A DNA stretch of 64,000 nt from Brevibacillus_C sp046036945 (GTDB taxonomy: Bacteria; Bacillota; Bacilli; Brevibacillales; Brevibacillaceae), in contig NZ_JBJQOQ010000006.1 of the NCBI RefSeq assembly GCF_046036945.1, positions 1 to 64,000 on the forward strand, in the 5' to 3' direction. Shown one piece after another: positions 52,251 to 61,414 of the stretch; positions within the stretch are counted from its first letter, which is position 1, and every line of letters starts with the position of its first letter. The notes below the pieces were generated by a model that was not told the origin of the DNA, did not search any database, and saw nothing but the letters and a program-made list of their open reading frames with translations. A program made the translations under genes and the position numbers.

Positions 52251-53012
52251 CTAATCGGAATGTGCCGCACGAGCCGATTGCCGGTGGATCATTCCCGCCA
52301 TGTAGCCGGCGCCGAATCCGTTGTCAATATTGACGACCGCCACACCGGTCGCGCATGCGTTCAGCATGCTGAGCAGCGCCGCCAAACCGCGGAAGTTGGC
52401 ACCGTAACCTACACTTGTCGGCACGGCGATCACCGGGATGTCGACAAGTCCGGCGATGACACTTGCCAGTGCTCCTTCCATCCCTGCCACACAAACGATC
52501 GCAGTCGAACCGCGGATTTCGTCCAGCCGCTGAAACAGTCTGTGGATTCCCGCTACTCCGACATCGGCAATCACTCGCGCTTCCGCACCCAGACAGCGAA
52601 TCGTCCAGGCCGCTTCCTGAGCAACGGCCCAATCGGATGTTCCAGCAGCGACGACCGACACGTAGCCGGGAGAAACAGGTTCGAGCGGACGATCGCTCCA
52701 GATGGCCGCACGAGCGTCCGCGTGATACTCCACCATCGGCAAGCGCTGTACGAGCACCTCTGCTTGTTCAGGCGAGACGCGTGTCGCCAGGACAATCGAT
52801 TGATGCTTCATCAATCGCTCAAAAATGGCGACTAGCTGCTCCTCAGACTTCCCCGCCGCATAGATCACTTCCGGAAACCCGGTCCGCTTTTCCCGATCCA
52901 GATCGAGATTGGCAAAACCGAGATTGCTTACGGCCCGCACCTGCTCCTCCGCCTGTTCAACACTTAGCGTGCCGTTGCGCACCTGTTCTAAAATTTCTTT
53001 AAGCTCAGCCAT
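52251..53012 (-). CDS. larB: Nickel-pincer cofactor carboxylase/hydrolase LarB
   Basis: A 253-residue protein of the PurE-like LarB family, which carboxylates and hydrolyses nicotinate adenine dinucleotide in the first step to the nickel-pincer nucleotide cofactor. The N-terminal ~100 residues include GFANLDLDREKRTGFPEVIYA, and the C-terminal AIR-carboxylase-like core has VVAAGTSDWAVAQEAA, ADVGVAGIHRL and GYGANFRGLAALLSMLNACA. It overlaps larE by eight bases. No larC (nickel insertion) or larA is in the window. Confidence 0.93.
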   Translation of the reverse strand: MAELKEILEQVRNGTLSVEQAEEQVRAVSNLGFANLDLDREKRTGFPEVIYAAGKSEEQLVAIFERLMKHQSIVLATRVSPEQAEVLVQRLPMVEYHADARAAIWSDRPLEPVSPGYVSVVAAGTSDWAVAQEAAWTIRCLGAEARVIADVGVAGIHRLFQRLDEIRGSTAIVCVAGMEGALASVIAGLVDIPVIAVPTSVGYGANFRGLAALLSMLNACATGVAVVNIDNGFGAGYMAGMIHRQSARAAHSD

Positions 53013-53880
53013 GGTTAACTTTAACTTCCTTCTCCAAGATGGTATTCATGCTGCCTGTCTGGTAGCCGAACAAGTCCAGCGTGACATAGCTAAAACCGAT
53101 TTCCCGCAGCGTCTGGTCGATGTTCTTGTACTGTTCCAGCACCTTGGGAAAGTCGCTTGGCATCACTTCGATACGGGCAATTTTATCGTGGTGGCGCACC
53201 CGTACCTGGTGGAAACCGAGGCTCAGCAGATAGCCCTCCGCTCTGTCTACCTGGTCGATTTTTTCCAACGTGATTTCTGAACCGTAAGGAATCCTCGACG
53301 ACAGACAGGCGAATGACGGCTTGTTCCACGTCGGCAGTCCCAGATCGAGAGAAAGCTGGCGGATTTCTTCTTTATACAGCCCTGCCTCCTGCAGCAGGCT
53401 CCGCACTCCGCGCTGGGCAGCAGCTACTCTTCCGGGACGGTAGTCGCCGAGGTCATCCATGTTGGCCCCGTCGCAGATGACAGCGTTCCATTTGTTTTCC
53501 TGCGCCATCTGGCCAAGGTGTTCATAAAGTCCGTCCTTGCAATAAAAGCAGCGGTTTATCGGATTGGAGACGAAATTCGGGTTTTCCATCTCACGGATTT
53601 CAGTCGTCACCTGCCGGGCATTCAGGCGCTTTGCCAACTGCTTGGCGGCTTCAAACTCCCGCGTCGGAAAGGTTTCCGAAGCGGCCGTAACGGCGATCGC
53701 TTCATCGCCAAGCTCCTGCACGGCCCGGGCCAGCAGAAACGTGCTGTCGACCCCGCCGGAAAAAGCAATTACCACTTTCTTCATCTCTCTTAATATGGCC
53801 CCCAGCTTGGCATCCTTTTCCTGAATCGTTAAACGGCTGGCCGCTTCGATCAACTGCTCTTTGGTTGGCATAGCGGTCAT
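53005..53880 (-). CDS. larE: ATP-dependent sacrificial sulfur transferase LarE
   Basis: A 291-residue PP-loop enzyme that adenylates the LarB product and donates sulfur from its own cysteine. The P-loop SGGVDST is at 41-47, CFYC at 111-114, and the sacrificial cysteine position is Cys192 in NKPSFACLSSR. The start is ATG 53880, behind GAAGGGGGAG; an in-frame ATG 18 codons upstream is less likely. larE precedes larB in one transcript. Single-Cys versus cluster-type LarE cannot be settled here. Confidence 0.92.
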   Translation of the reverse strand: MTAMPTKEQLIEAASRLTIQEKDAKLGAILREMKKVVIAFSGGVDSTFLLARAVQELGDEAIAVTAASETFPTREFEAAKQLAKRLNARQVTTEIREMENPNFVSNPINRCFYCKDGLYEHLGQMAQENKWNAVICDGANMDDLGDYRPGRVAAAQRGVRSLLQEAGLYKEEIRQLSLDLGLPTWNKPSFACLSSRIPYGSEITLEKIDQVDRAEGYLLSLGFHQVRVRHHDKIARIEVMPSDFPKVLEQYKNIDQTLREIGFSYVTLDLFGYQTGSMNTILEKEVKVNHG

Positions 53881-53998
53881 CGCGGCAACTCCCCCTTCTT
53901 CGCCAGTTCTGTAGTTTGTATCATGTATCAACATCCCTTATTATACGTTGTCGGGTCGTTATTCGCACGTGTTTATGTGCGAAGCCGCTCTTCCAGGG

Positions 53999-55147
53999 TC
54001 AAACCGCCTCTGACCCGGCTATATGCCGATAGATCCGCAGCAGGCCGCTGACCGTTCTATCCCAGCTGAATACTGTCAGTACACGGTTTCTGCCGCCTAA
54101 TGCCATTATTCGAGAGGCAGCCGGCGAAGCGAGAATACGGTCGATCGCCCGGGCGTATGCAGCGGGATTGGCATAATCTTTAACCAATAGGCCGCTTCGG
54201 CCGTGCACGATCGCTTCGCGATTGCCGCCTCTATCGGATGCCACGATTGGAACGCCGGAGGACATCGCCTCCAGGCTGACAAGCGGCAAACCTTCGTGAA
54301 GGAGCGATGGACAGACCACAACATCCCCCAAGTGGTAGGCGTCCGCCATTTTGCAGGGCGGCAGGTAGCCGGTAAAGCGGATCGGCACCTTCAGCTGTTT
54401 GGACAAGGAGCGGACCTTGCGCAAGTACGAAGTCTGCCGCTGCACCCCGGGCCAGGAGGAGCCGACCGCAACCAGCCTGATGTTCGGATAACGCTGTTTC
54501 AATATCGCAACAGACCGCACCAGCGTGTGCAGCCCCTTGCCGTGCACCATACGGCCAACGAACAAGATGTTGCAGGAGCCCGGCACACCCCGTTTTACGC
54601 GGAGTTTTTGCTTCTGGCTGTCGGCTTGCGGACGAAACACATCGGTGTCGACACCGGTTTTATTCGTGAAAAATTTCCTCCGATGTATCGGAAAACGCCG
54701 CTTCATCGTCTGTGTGACGAACGAAGAGACCGATACGACTGCCCTGACCCGGTTTAACACTGAGTCGGCCTGCTCCCGCGGCAGAAGCGATATGAACGTA
54801 AGCGAATGCAGCGACAAGACGATTGGTGTCCGCGGAAACGCCTTTGCCACATGGGGGACAAAGCTTGGGCGGTTTTCGATTTGGATAAGGTCAAAGTGTT
54901 TTCCCCGAACTTTGCGTAGAGCATCCGTCAGATAAGGGAACCGTCTCGCCTGATTGATCCGGACAATCTTGCCGGTTCCCGCAGCAAGCGTGCTTTCATG
55001 CGGAAGCTGCCGATGTGCACGGGAGAGAATGGTTACTTGGGCCTTGCCGGCCATTCTGCGAAAGATATTGTACACACACGTTTCCACAGACCCTCCCTTG
55101 ATCGGGGGGACGGGAAGCTGCTCGGGCGCAATCACCAGAATCCGCAC
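53999..55147 (-). CDS. CotSA-like glycosyltransferase family 4
   Basis: A 382-residue GT-B glycosyltransferase. The N-terminus MRILVIAPEQLPVPPIKGGS resembles spore-coat CotSA/YtcC enzymes of Bacillales. The donor site has ILFVGRMVHGKGLHTLVRSV and the EX7E-like HEGLPLVSLEAMSSGVP. A role in glycosylating coat or surface proteins is inferred. It lies between zapA (opposite side of a terminator, same strand) and larE and has no obvious partner, so it may be transcribed alone. Confidence 0.85.
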   Translation of the reverse strand: MRILVIAPEQLPVPPIKGGSVETCVYNIFRRMAGKAQVTILSRAHRQLPHESTLAAGTGKIVRINQARRFPYLTDALRKVRGKHFDLIQIENRPSFVPHVAKAFPRTPIVLSLHSLTFISLLPREQADSVLNRVRAVVSVSSFVTQTMKRRFPIHRRKFFTNKTGVDTDVFRPQADSQKQKLRVKRGVPGSCNILFVGRMVHGKGLHTLVRSVAILKQRYPNIRLVAVGSSWPGVQRQTSYLRKVRSLSKQLKVPIRFTGYLPPCKMADAYHLGDVVVCPSLLHEGLPLVSLEAMSSGVPIVASDRGGNREAIVHGRSGLLVKDYANPAAYARAIDRILASPAASRIMALGGRNRVLTVFSWDRTVSGLLRIYRHIAGSEAV

Positions 55148-55224
55148 AGTGACCCCTCCTCTTTCAAGTTGCCATATTATATGAAGAGAAGGATAAATGC
55201 CACGAGGGCATTCGCCACGTCATG

Positions 55225-55247
55225 AAAAAGAGAGGCATCTGCCTCTC
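55225..55247 (-). terminator. Terminator of zapA
   Basis: GAGAGGCA pairs with TGCCTCTC across a two-base loop, followed by TTTTTC on the minus strand. Confidence 0.8.
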
Positions 55248-55259
55248 CTTTCGAAACGG

Positions 55260-55535
55260 TTATGTTTTGTCGTTATCTGCTGCATCCTCTTTCAGGATCT
55301 TCAACAGGTCCTCGTACTCGCGACGGAGCCGAAAATATTCATCTGCAATGTTTACCGCAGTCAACACGGCAATTTTCGTCGTATCCAAGCGGGAATTTCC
55401 GTGACCGATCTCGTTCATTTTGTCGTCGACGTAGCCCGCCACCATGCGCATATGGTTGATGCTAGCCTTTCCACTGAGGCGATATTGCTGGCCAAAAATG
55501 TCTACCGTAACACGGTTTTTTTCGTCATTTTGCAC
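55260..55535 (-). CDS. zapA: Cell division protein ZapA
   Basis: A 91-residue protein that bundles FtsZ filaments and stabilises the Z-ring. It starts RVTVDIFGQQYRLSG and has the C-terminal coiled coil EYFRLRREYEDLLKILKED. I take GTG 55535, behind GGGAGGGGAGG, as the start; an in-frame ATG six codons upstream overlaps the ribosome binding site. The gene lies between pheT and a terminator, the usual Bacillales place. Confidence 0.9.
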   Translation of the reverse strand: MQNDEKNRVTVDIFGQQYRLSGKASINHMRMVAGYVDDKMNEIGHGNSRLDTTKIAVLTAVNIADEYFRLRREYEDLLKILKEDAADNDKT

Positions 55536-55614
55536 GATGGCCTCCCCTCCCAACGACGACCGTTGTTTTCCCCTCTAAGGTTACTGAAAATGACAGGATT
55601 CGTCAAGATTTTCC

Positions 55615-58038
55615 TCAGCTGCGCAGTTCTGCACCTGTATTCTCGGCCAGTACGGATACGACGCGATCTGTTGCCTGCTGGACTTCCTCATCCTGGAGTG
55701 TCCGGTCCGGATGGCGGTACGTCAATGCAAAGGCCAGGCTCTTCTTCTCCGGGGCAATCCGCTCACCGGTGTAGACGTCAAACAGCACAATGGACTCCAA
55801 ATACTCTCCTGCTTCTTGTCGAATCAGCCGGGTCAGGGCAGCTGCCGGCACCTGACGGTCAACGACAAAGGCCAGATCGCGTCCGATCGCAGGGAATTTG
55901 GGGAGCGGCCGGTACTCATGGAAGCTCTTGGCAAACGTAGCCAGTTTGGCCACGTCAAGCTGGAATACGTAAGTTTCGTCCAGGTCATACGCTTTTTCTG
56001 TTGCAGGGTGGACCTGACCGACGAAGCCGATCCGCTCTCCTTGAACGAGTACGTCTGCGGTCCGGCCAGGGTGCATTCCGCTGCGCCCCTCTGACGGCTG
56101 ATAGTCGACATCTGTGATTCCCAGATGGGTCAACAGGGAATCGACCAGGCCTTTTGCCAGGTAGAAATCGACCGTTTGTTTTACGCCAAGCCAGTTTGGC
56201 CGCACCCAGCCTCCACTCAAGAGGCCGCCGAGGTATAATCTCTCTTCCGGCAGCTTGGACAGCTTCTCTTCATCGCTTAGGAAGACGTTGCCGAGTTCAA
56301 ACAGCGCCAAGTCGTGGCTCTGCCGGTTTTTGTTGTAGGCAGCCGTCTGCAGCAAGCTTGGCAGGAGGCTGGTGCGCAGGACGCTGTGCTCCTCGCTCAT
56401 CGGCATCGCCAGCGAAATCGGTTTGCACGTCTGTTCGTGCAGCCCAGAGACGTTTTCATTACGTTCCGGATGAACCAGTACGTACGTAATCGTCTCCGAC
56501 ATTCCGGCGCCGATCAGATGGTGGCGAATCGTCCTGCGAATTTTTTGCTCCCGGGTCAGCGTTCCCTGTGTCGTCTCACCGCTTGGCAGGCTGGTCGGGA
56601 TGTGGTCATAGCCGTACAGGCGAGCCACTTCTTCGACCAAGTCCTCGGGCAGGGTAATGTCGCCGCGCCGGGTAGGAACCTTCACCGTCCAGATGTCATC
56701 CGCTGCTTCAAATGGAAACTGCAGGCGGGTAAAAATGTCGCTTACTTCTGCCGCCGTCAGATTCGTGCCAAGATGTGTGTTGATTTTGTCCAAGGATACC
56801 GATACCAGGACAGGCTTTTTCTCTACCACGGTACCGCCGGCTACGCCTTTCGAGACCGCAGCACCGGCCAGCTGCTGGATCAGTAGTGCTGCTCTCTCGC
56901 AAGCAGGCGAGACGCGCTGCGGGTCAACGCCTTTTTCCCAGCGGACACACCCCTCTGTACGCATCCCCAGCTTGCGGGCGGAACGGCGAATCGACTGAGG
57001 CGTGAAGTAAGCCGCTTCCAGGATGATTTCCGTCGTATCAGGGGTAATTTCCGAGTTGGCTCCGCCCATAATCCCGGCAATCGCCAGGCCCTTTTCCCGA
57101 TCGGCGATCACCAGGGTCTCTTCATCCAACTGCCGCTCCTGATCGTCCAGCGTCGTCAGCTTCTCTCCTGCCTCGGCGAGACGGACGACAATGCTGCGGT
57201 CATGGACACACGTGGCGTCGAATGCGTGCAGCGGCTGACCGTACTCCAGCATGACGTAGTTGGTGATGTCGACCACGTTGTTGATCGGCCGGACGCCTGC
57301 CGCCATCAGCCTGTTTTTCAGCCACTGCGGCGAGGAAGCGATTTTTACATGGGTAAAGTGACGGCCAGAGTATTGATAGCAATGGTCGGCTGCCGCGATC
57401 TCGACGGTCACGGGATTGGCTTCACCGTCTTCGGTCACGTCGTTCTGAGGCAGGATGACCTCTCTGCCGAGGATCGCCGCTACTTCGTAGGCGACGCCCA
57501 GCATGCTCAGGCAGTCGGAGCGGTTGGGGGTCAGGCCCAGTTCCAGCACCGTATCGTCCATCCCCAGATAAGAGACCGCGTCCATTCCCACTTCCGCGTC
57601 GGAGGGAAGCACCATGATCCCTTCCTGTTGATCTTTGGCCAGCAATTTATCGTTTAGTCCCAGTTCTTTTGCCGAGCAGATCATTCCCTGTGACTCTACA
57701 CCGCGCAGTTTGGAGCGCTTGATGTGGACGCCGCCGGGCAGTTTTGCCCCCACGAGCGCCACCGGCACCTTTTGTCCCTTGGCTACATTGGGCGCACCGC
57801 AGACGATCTGCAGATCTTCTCCCTGTCCGGCGTCGACGATGCAGACGTTGAGGCGGTCCGCGTCAGGGTGTTTGCCGCACTCCTTGACGTATCCGACGAC
57901 GACCTGGGAGACACCGCCGTTGCGCGACTCCACCGCTTCCACTTCCACGCCGCTGCGGGTCAAAAGCTCCGCCAGCTGCTCCGGACTAATTCCGGACAGG
58001 TCAACGTATTCTTTTAACCAATTGTATGATACTTTCAT
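55615..58038 (-). CDS. pheT: Phenylalanine-tRNA ligase beta subunit
   Basis: Large subunit (807 aa) of the heterotetrameric PheRS. The domains in order are an N-terminal tRNA-binding (EMAP/OB) domain at about 40-150, the B3/B4 editing domain, B5, the catalytic-like core and the C-terminal anticodon-binding FDX-ACB domain (last ~95 residues). It edits mischarged Tyr and positions tRNA-Phe. It is co-transcribed with pheS (16-base gap) from the T-box-controlled promoter. Confidence 0.96.
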   Translation of the reverse strand: MKVSYNWLKEYVDLSGISPEQLAELLTRSGVEVEAVESRNGGVSQVVVGYVKECGKHPDADRLNVCIVDAGQGEDLQIVCGAPNVAKGQKVPVALVGAKLPGGVHIKRSKLRGVESQGMICSAKELGLNDKLLAKDQQEGIMVLPSDAEVGMDAVSYLGMDDTVLELGLTPNRSDCLSMLGVAYEVAAILGREVILPQNDVTEDGEANPVTVEIAAADHCYQYSGRHFTHVKIASSPQWLKNRLMAAGVRPINNVVDITNYVMLEYGQPLHAFDATCVHDRSIVVRLAEAGEKLTTLDDQERQLDEETLVIADREKGLAIAGIMGGANSEITPDTTEIILEAAYFTPQSIRRSARKLGMRTEGCVRWEKGVDPQRVSPACERAALLIQQLAGAAVSKGVAGGTVVEKKPVLVSVSLDKINTHLGTNLTAAEVSDIFTRLQFPFEAADDIWTVKVPTRRGDITLPEDLVEEVARLYGYDHIPTSLPSGETTQGTLTREQKIRRTIRHHLIGAGMSETITYVLVHPERNENVSGLHEQTCKPISLAMPMSEEHSVLRTSLLPSLLQTAAYNKNRQSHDLALFELGNVFLSDEEKLSKLPEERLYLGGLLSGGWVRPNWLGVKQTVDFYLAKGLVDSLLTHLGITDVDYQPSEGRSGMHPGRTADVLVQGERIGFVGQVHPATEKAYDLDETYVFQLDVAKLATFAKSFHEYRPLPKFPAIGRDLAFVVDRQVPAAALTRLIRQEAGEYLESIVLFDVYTGERIAPEKKSLAFALTYRHPDRTLQDEEVQQATDRVVSVLAENTGAELRS

Positions 58039-58053
58039 CTCTTCTTCTCCTTT

Positions 58054-59085
58054 CTAAGCCCGGTTGAACTGACGCAGGAATCGAACGTCATTGGTGTAAA
58101 AGTGGCGAATGTCCTCAATGCCGTACTTCAACAGGGCAATCCGCTCTACGCCCATGCCAAAGGCGAAGCCGCTGACTTCGCTCGGGTCGTATCCGCCCAT
58201 CTCCAGTACGCGGGGGTGTACCATGCCGGCGCCGAGTATCTCGATCCATCCCGTATGCTTGCACATCCGGCAGCCTTCTCCGCCGCAAATGACGCACTGG
58301 ATATCTACCTCGACGCTCGGTTCCGTAAACGGGAAAAAGCTGGGCCGCAAGCGAATTTGCTGATGGGCGCCAAACATTTGACGGGCGAAAGTAAGCAGTG
58401 TCCCTTTCAAGTCGCTCATGCTGATCCCCCGGTCAATCACCAGTCCTTCAATCTGGGTGAATTGATGGGAATGGGTCGCATCGTCGTCATCCCGCCGGTA
58501 TACCTTCCCCGGGCAGATGATTTTCACCGGCGTCTTGCCTGCCTTGCCCAGCATCGTCCGGGCCTGTACGGGAGAGGTTTGCGTCCGAAGCAGAATTTCT
58601 TCCGTGATGTAGAAGGAGTCCTGCATGTCCCGGGCCGGATGGTCTTTGGGCAGGTTGAGCATTTCAAAGTTGAAGTGATCCAGCTCCACCTCTGGTCCCT
58701 CGGCGACTTCGTAACCGAGGCCGATAAAGATGTTTTCCGCTTCTTCGATAATCCTGGACAGCGGATGCATCGTTCCCGTGGGAATCGGTCTGCCTGGCAG
58801 GGTGACGTCGATTTTCTCCGATGCCAGTTTGGCGTTCAGCACAGCCGCTTCCAATGCTTGCTGTTTCTCGGTAATCGCCGTCTCCAGCACCTCGCGAACC
58901 TGGTTCACCAATTGGCCGACTGCCGGGCGCTCTTCCGCGGAAAGGCTGCCCATCCCGCGCAGAATCTCGGTTAGTTCTCCTTTTTTTCCCAAATATTTGA
59001 CGCGCAGCTCTTGCAGCTGCGATGCGTCCGTCACTTGCGCCAACTGGGCAAGCGCTGCTTGCTTCATGTTTTCCAAGCGTGTTTG
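58054..59085 (-). CDS. pheS: Phenylalanine-tRNA ligase alpha subunit
   Basis: Catalytic class II subunit (343 aa) that joins Phe to tRNA-Phe. The N-terminal coiled coil (residues ~1-85) precedes motif 2 and motif 3 (GMGVERIALLKYGI). The start is GTG 59085, behind AGGAG nine bases away; the in-frame ATG at 59166 lies inside the T-box leader. First gene of pheST; its expression responds to uncharged tRNA-Phe through the leader. Confidence 0.96.
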   Translation of the reverse strand, partial: QTRLENMKQAALAQLAQVTDASQLQELRVKYLGKKGELTEILRGMGSLSAEERPAVGQLVNQVREVLETAITEKQQALEAAVLNAKLASEKIDVTLPGRPIPTGTMHPLSRIIEEAENIFIGLGYEVAEGPEVELDHFNFEMLNLPKDHPARDMQDSFYITEEILLRTQTSPVQARTMLGKAGKTPVKIICPGKVYRRDDDDATHSHQFTQIEGLVIDRGISMSDLKGTLLTFARQMFGAHQQIRLRPSFFPFTEPSVEVDIQCVICGGEGCRMCKHTGWIEILGAGMVHPRVLEMGGYDPSEVSGFAFGMGVERIALLKYGIEDIRHFYTNDVRFLRQFNRA

Positions 59086-59120
59086 CACGTTTGATCGCTC
59101 CTTTTCGAAAAGAGGTAAAT

Positions 59121-59380
59121 AAAAAAACCCGCCCCAACAAAGGGACGAGTCTGCTCGCGGTACCACCCTGCTTAGACAAAATACATCGTTTGTCTCACTT
59201 GCTCATCGATAACGGAATGATCCGGTACCCTCCTACTTGCCGCCCGAAGGCTTTTCAGAGGTCAGCTCCGGAGGGAATTCCACAGGCCAGGCACGTAAAA
59301 ACGCTCTCAATCTCCGGCGTTTTCTCCCTGTAAGGCCGTCATTCCTGTGTACTGGTCTCCATCAACGCAGTCTGCTTTTC
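59121..59380 (-). ncRNA. T-box leader of pheST
   Basis: The minus strand carries the invariant T-box AGGGTGGTACCGCG (59169-59156) and a terminator CTCGTCCC/GGGGCGGG with seven T (59149-59121). Stem I starts near 59380 (GCAGACTGCGTTG). The likely specifier triplet is TTC within GGAATTCC, the codon for Phe, as expected before pheST. Uncharged tRNA-Phe is expected to favour read-through. Confidence 0.93.
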
Positions 59381-59403
59381 TAATTGTACGTACTTTTTGG
59401 CAC

Positions 59404-59432
59404 ATTATATCGCATGCGGACGCACTTGTAAA
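59404..59432 (-). promoter_or_regulatory. Sigma-A promoter of pheST
   Basis: TTTACA (59432-59427) and a perfect TATAAT (59409-59404) are separated by 17 bases, placing the RNA start about 15 bases upstream of the T-box stem I. Confidence 0.8.
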
Positions 59433-59463
59433 GGACTGCCCGATGATCTCCCCGGCTGCTGCG

Positions 59464-60273
59464 TCAAGGAAGGCGCTGCCGCCTTGCTTCGTAGAGGATG
59501 ACGCCGGCCGCAACCGCAGCATTGAGCGATTCCGCTTGGCCGCTTAAGGGGATGTGCACCTTGTGCGTCGCTTCGGCAAGCATGACATCCGAGACGCCGC
59601 GGGCTTCGCTGCCGATCACAATCGCTGTTTTGCCGCGGTAGAGAGGCTCATCGTAGGACCGGCTCGCAGGGTCCAGCGCCGTGACCAGCAGGCTCGCTCC
59701 GGCCGCTTTCAGCAATCCCGCCAGCTGAACCAGCTCATAGGCGAATACCGGCAGGCGAAAGATCGAACCCATCGTCGCCCGCACAACCTTGCTGTTGTAC
59801 AAATCGACGCTTCCGCTGCCGATCACGACAGCGTCGGCGCCGGCCGCTTCCGCCGTGCGGATGATCGTCCCGAGATTTCCCGGATCCTGCACGCCGTCGA
59901 GCAGCAGCAGCAAGAAGTCGCGATTCGCCTGCCTGTCCCACCAGCGGTCCCAATTGGCCGGTTCCAGCATTACCTCGGCGGCGATGCCCTGGGGAGTCCG
60001 CGTTTCACTCAGCTTGGCCATCACAGCAGCGGACGCGGCGATTTGCCGCACGTCGTTTTGTCCGGCCAAGGCCTTGGCTACGACAGGGTCAATCCCCCGT
60101 TCGCTGTCGTAGATGATGGCGGTCACTGTTTTTTCGGAACGGAGCGCCTCTTCGACCAGGTGAACCCCTTCCACCAGAAAGCTGCCCTGCTCTTCCCGCC
60201 CTTTTCGGCTGTGCAATTGGCACCAGCGCTTTACTTGCGGGTTCTGTACGGAGGTAATGATTTCCCCATCCAT
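59464..60273 (-). CDS. ysgA: SpoU/TrmH-family RNA methyltransferase (YsgA)
   Basis: A 269-residue SPOUT methyltransferase. The N-terminal substrate-binding domain (FLVEGVHLVEEAL) is followed by the trefoil-knot motifs LDGVQDPGNLGTIIRTAEA, IVIGSEARGVSD and PLSGQAESLNAAVAAGVILYE. It lies between ktrA-like and pheST, as in B. subtilis; its position suggests a 23S rRNA 2'-O-methyltransferase, but the target is not fixed. It touches the ktrA-like stop, and GAGGAGAAGG precedes the ATG. Confidence 0.91.
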   Translation of the reverse strand: MDGEIITSVQNPQVKRWCQLHSRKGREEQGSFLVEGVHLVEEALRSEKTVTAIIYDSERGIDPVVAKALAGQNDVRQIAASAAVMAKLSETRTPQGIAAEVMLEPANWDRWWDRQANRDFLLLLLDGVQDPGNLGTIIRTAEAAGADAVVIGSGSVDLYNSKVVRATMGSIFRLPVFAYELVQLAGLLKAAGASLLVTALDPASRSYDEPLYRGKTAIVIGSEARGVSDVMLAEATHKVHIPLSGQAESLNAAVAAGVILYEARRQRLP

Positions 60274-60929
60274 TACGCCTTCTCCTCAAATTCTTTCAAA
60301 TCCTTGTTGTGGCCAATGACGACTAGGACGTCGTTCGCTTGGATCAGATCGTCCGGCGCAGGGGAGATATTGAAGCTCTCGCCGCTTTTGATCGCGATGA
60401 CGTTCACCCCGTAGCGGGCTCGTACGTCCAGTTGGCGGAGTGTCTTCCCGACCATTTTGGCGGAAGCGACACTCTCAATGACACTGTACTCTTCAGCCAA
60501 TTCGATAAAGTCGAGGACATTGGCGGAGATGAGGTTATGTGCCAGCCGCATCCCCATGTCCCGCTCGGGAAAGACGACGCGGTCCGCCCCAACTTTGTAC
60601 AGGACTTGCCCGTGCCGCTCGTTCTGCGCCTTGGCCACGATCTTCTTGACCCCCATCTCCTTCAAGATGAGCGTCGTCAAGATGCTCGCCTGGATATCGT
60701 GGCCGATCGCCACGACAACCACGTCAAAGTTGCGGATGCCGATCTCCTTCAGAGCAGTCTCATCGGTTGAATCGGCCGCAACGGCATGGGTGACGTATTG
60801 GATATTCTCGTTAATCCGCTCTTCGTCTTCGTCAATCCCCATCACTTCGTAATCCATCTCATACAGGGTACGGGCCACACTGGAACCGAAGCGTCCCATC
60901 CCGATAATGGCAAACTGTTTGGTCGACAT
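60273..60929 (-). CDS. KtrA/TrkA-family potassium channel regulatory protein
   Basis: A 218-residue RCK protein that gates a Ktr potassium channel in response to ATP/ADP and c-di-AMP. The RCK_N Rossmann motif is FAIIGMGRFGSSVARTL, followed by an RCK_C domain in the last ~80 residues. The start is ATG 60929, behind AAGGAG at 11 bases. No ktrB/ktrD channel gene is present in the window, so this is a KtrC-like orphan regulator or acts with a distant channel. It is translationally coupled to ysgA. Confidence 0.9.
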   Translation of the reverse strand: MSTKQFAIIGMGRFGSSVARTLYEMDYEVMGIDEDEERINENIQYVTHAVAADSTDETALKEIGIRNFDVVVVAIGHDIQASILTTLILKEMGVKKIVAKAQNERHGQVLYKVGADRVVFPERDMGMRLAHNLISANVLDFIELAEEYSVIESVASAKMVGKTLRQLDVRARYGVNVIAIKSGESFNISPAPDDLIQANDVLVVIGHNKDLKEFEEKA

Positions 60930-60971
60930 CGCTCTTTCCACTCCTTATATCCCGACAATTGCGTCGCAAGC

Positions 60972-60999
60972 ATTATACCATATCCTTTTTCCGCCACAA
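60972..60999 (-). promoter_or_regulatory. Candidate sigma-A promoter of ktrA-like gene
   Basis: TTGTGG (60999-60994) and a perfect TATAAT (60977-60972) are separated by 16 bases. Confidence 0.6.
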
Positions 61000-61003
61000 A
61001 AGG

Positions 61004-61034
61004 CGAATCAGGGCCGGCAATGTAATCCATACTA
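61004..61034 (+). promoter_or_regulatory. Candidate sigma-G (forespore) promoter of sspI
   Basis: CGAATC and CATACTA are separated by 18 bases, close to the sigma-G pattern (GNATR / CATACTA-like), about 40 bases before the spore-protein gene. Confidence 0.65.
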
Positions 61035-61074
61035 TACAAAGCAGACTCACCTTTTACGAGAGGAGCAAAACACG

Positions 61075-61317
61075 ATGAATATCAATCAGCTCGACCTCCG
61101 TCAAGCCATCATGTACAAGATGCAGGGTTCCACCGCAGGCGATGTGATGGATACGATCAACGATGCGGTAACCACCGGCCAGGAAAAAACCTTGCCCGGA
61201 TTGGGCGTGCTGTTCGAAGTGCTCTGGCAGCACAGCGATTCCGCGGCAAAGCAGCAAATGGCAGGTACGATCTCCCAGTACATTCCGAGTCAGGCCAGTT
61301 CTCCTGTAGGAACCTGA
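61075..61317 (+). CDS. sspI: Small acid-soluble spore protein I
   Basis: An 80-residue spore protein of the SspI family (MNINQLDLRQAIMYKMQG start, LPGLGVLFEVLWQHS core), made in the developing forespore. The start has GAGGAGC close upstream; a longer in-frame extension into the promoter is rejected. The gene's presence next to ysgA and a sigma-G promoter indicates a spore former. Confidence 0.95.
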   Translation: MNINQLDLRQAIMYKMQGSTAGDVMDTINDAVTTGQEKTLPGLGVLFEVLWQHSDSAAKQQMAGTISQYIPSQASSPVGT

Positions 61318-61330
61318 AACGAAACACGGC

Positions 61331-61363
61331 AAAAACCCGTCTTGCGCAAAAGACGGGTTTTTG
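61331..61363 (+). terminator. Terminator of sspI
   Basis: AAAAACCCGTCTT pairs with AAGACGGGTTTTT around a short loop. Confidence 0.85.
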
Positions 61364-61414
61364 CTTGGGCAAGGCCGGCAGGTTCACGCCGGACAAAAGC
61401 TGCAAGCCTGCCGA

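Noticed and set aside
59086..59166. ATG at 59166 as the pheS start
   Set aside because: It lies within the T-box leader; GTG 59085 has AGGAG and fits the family N-terminus.
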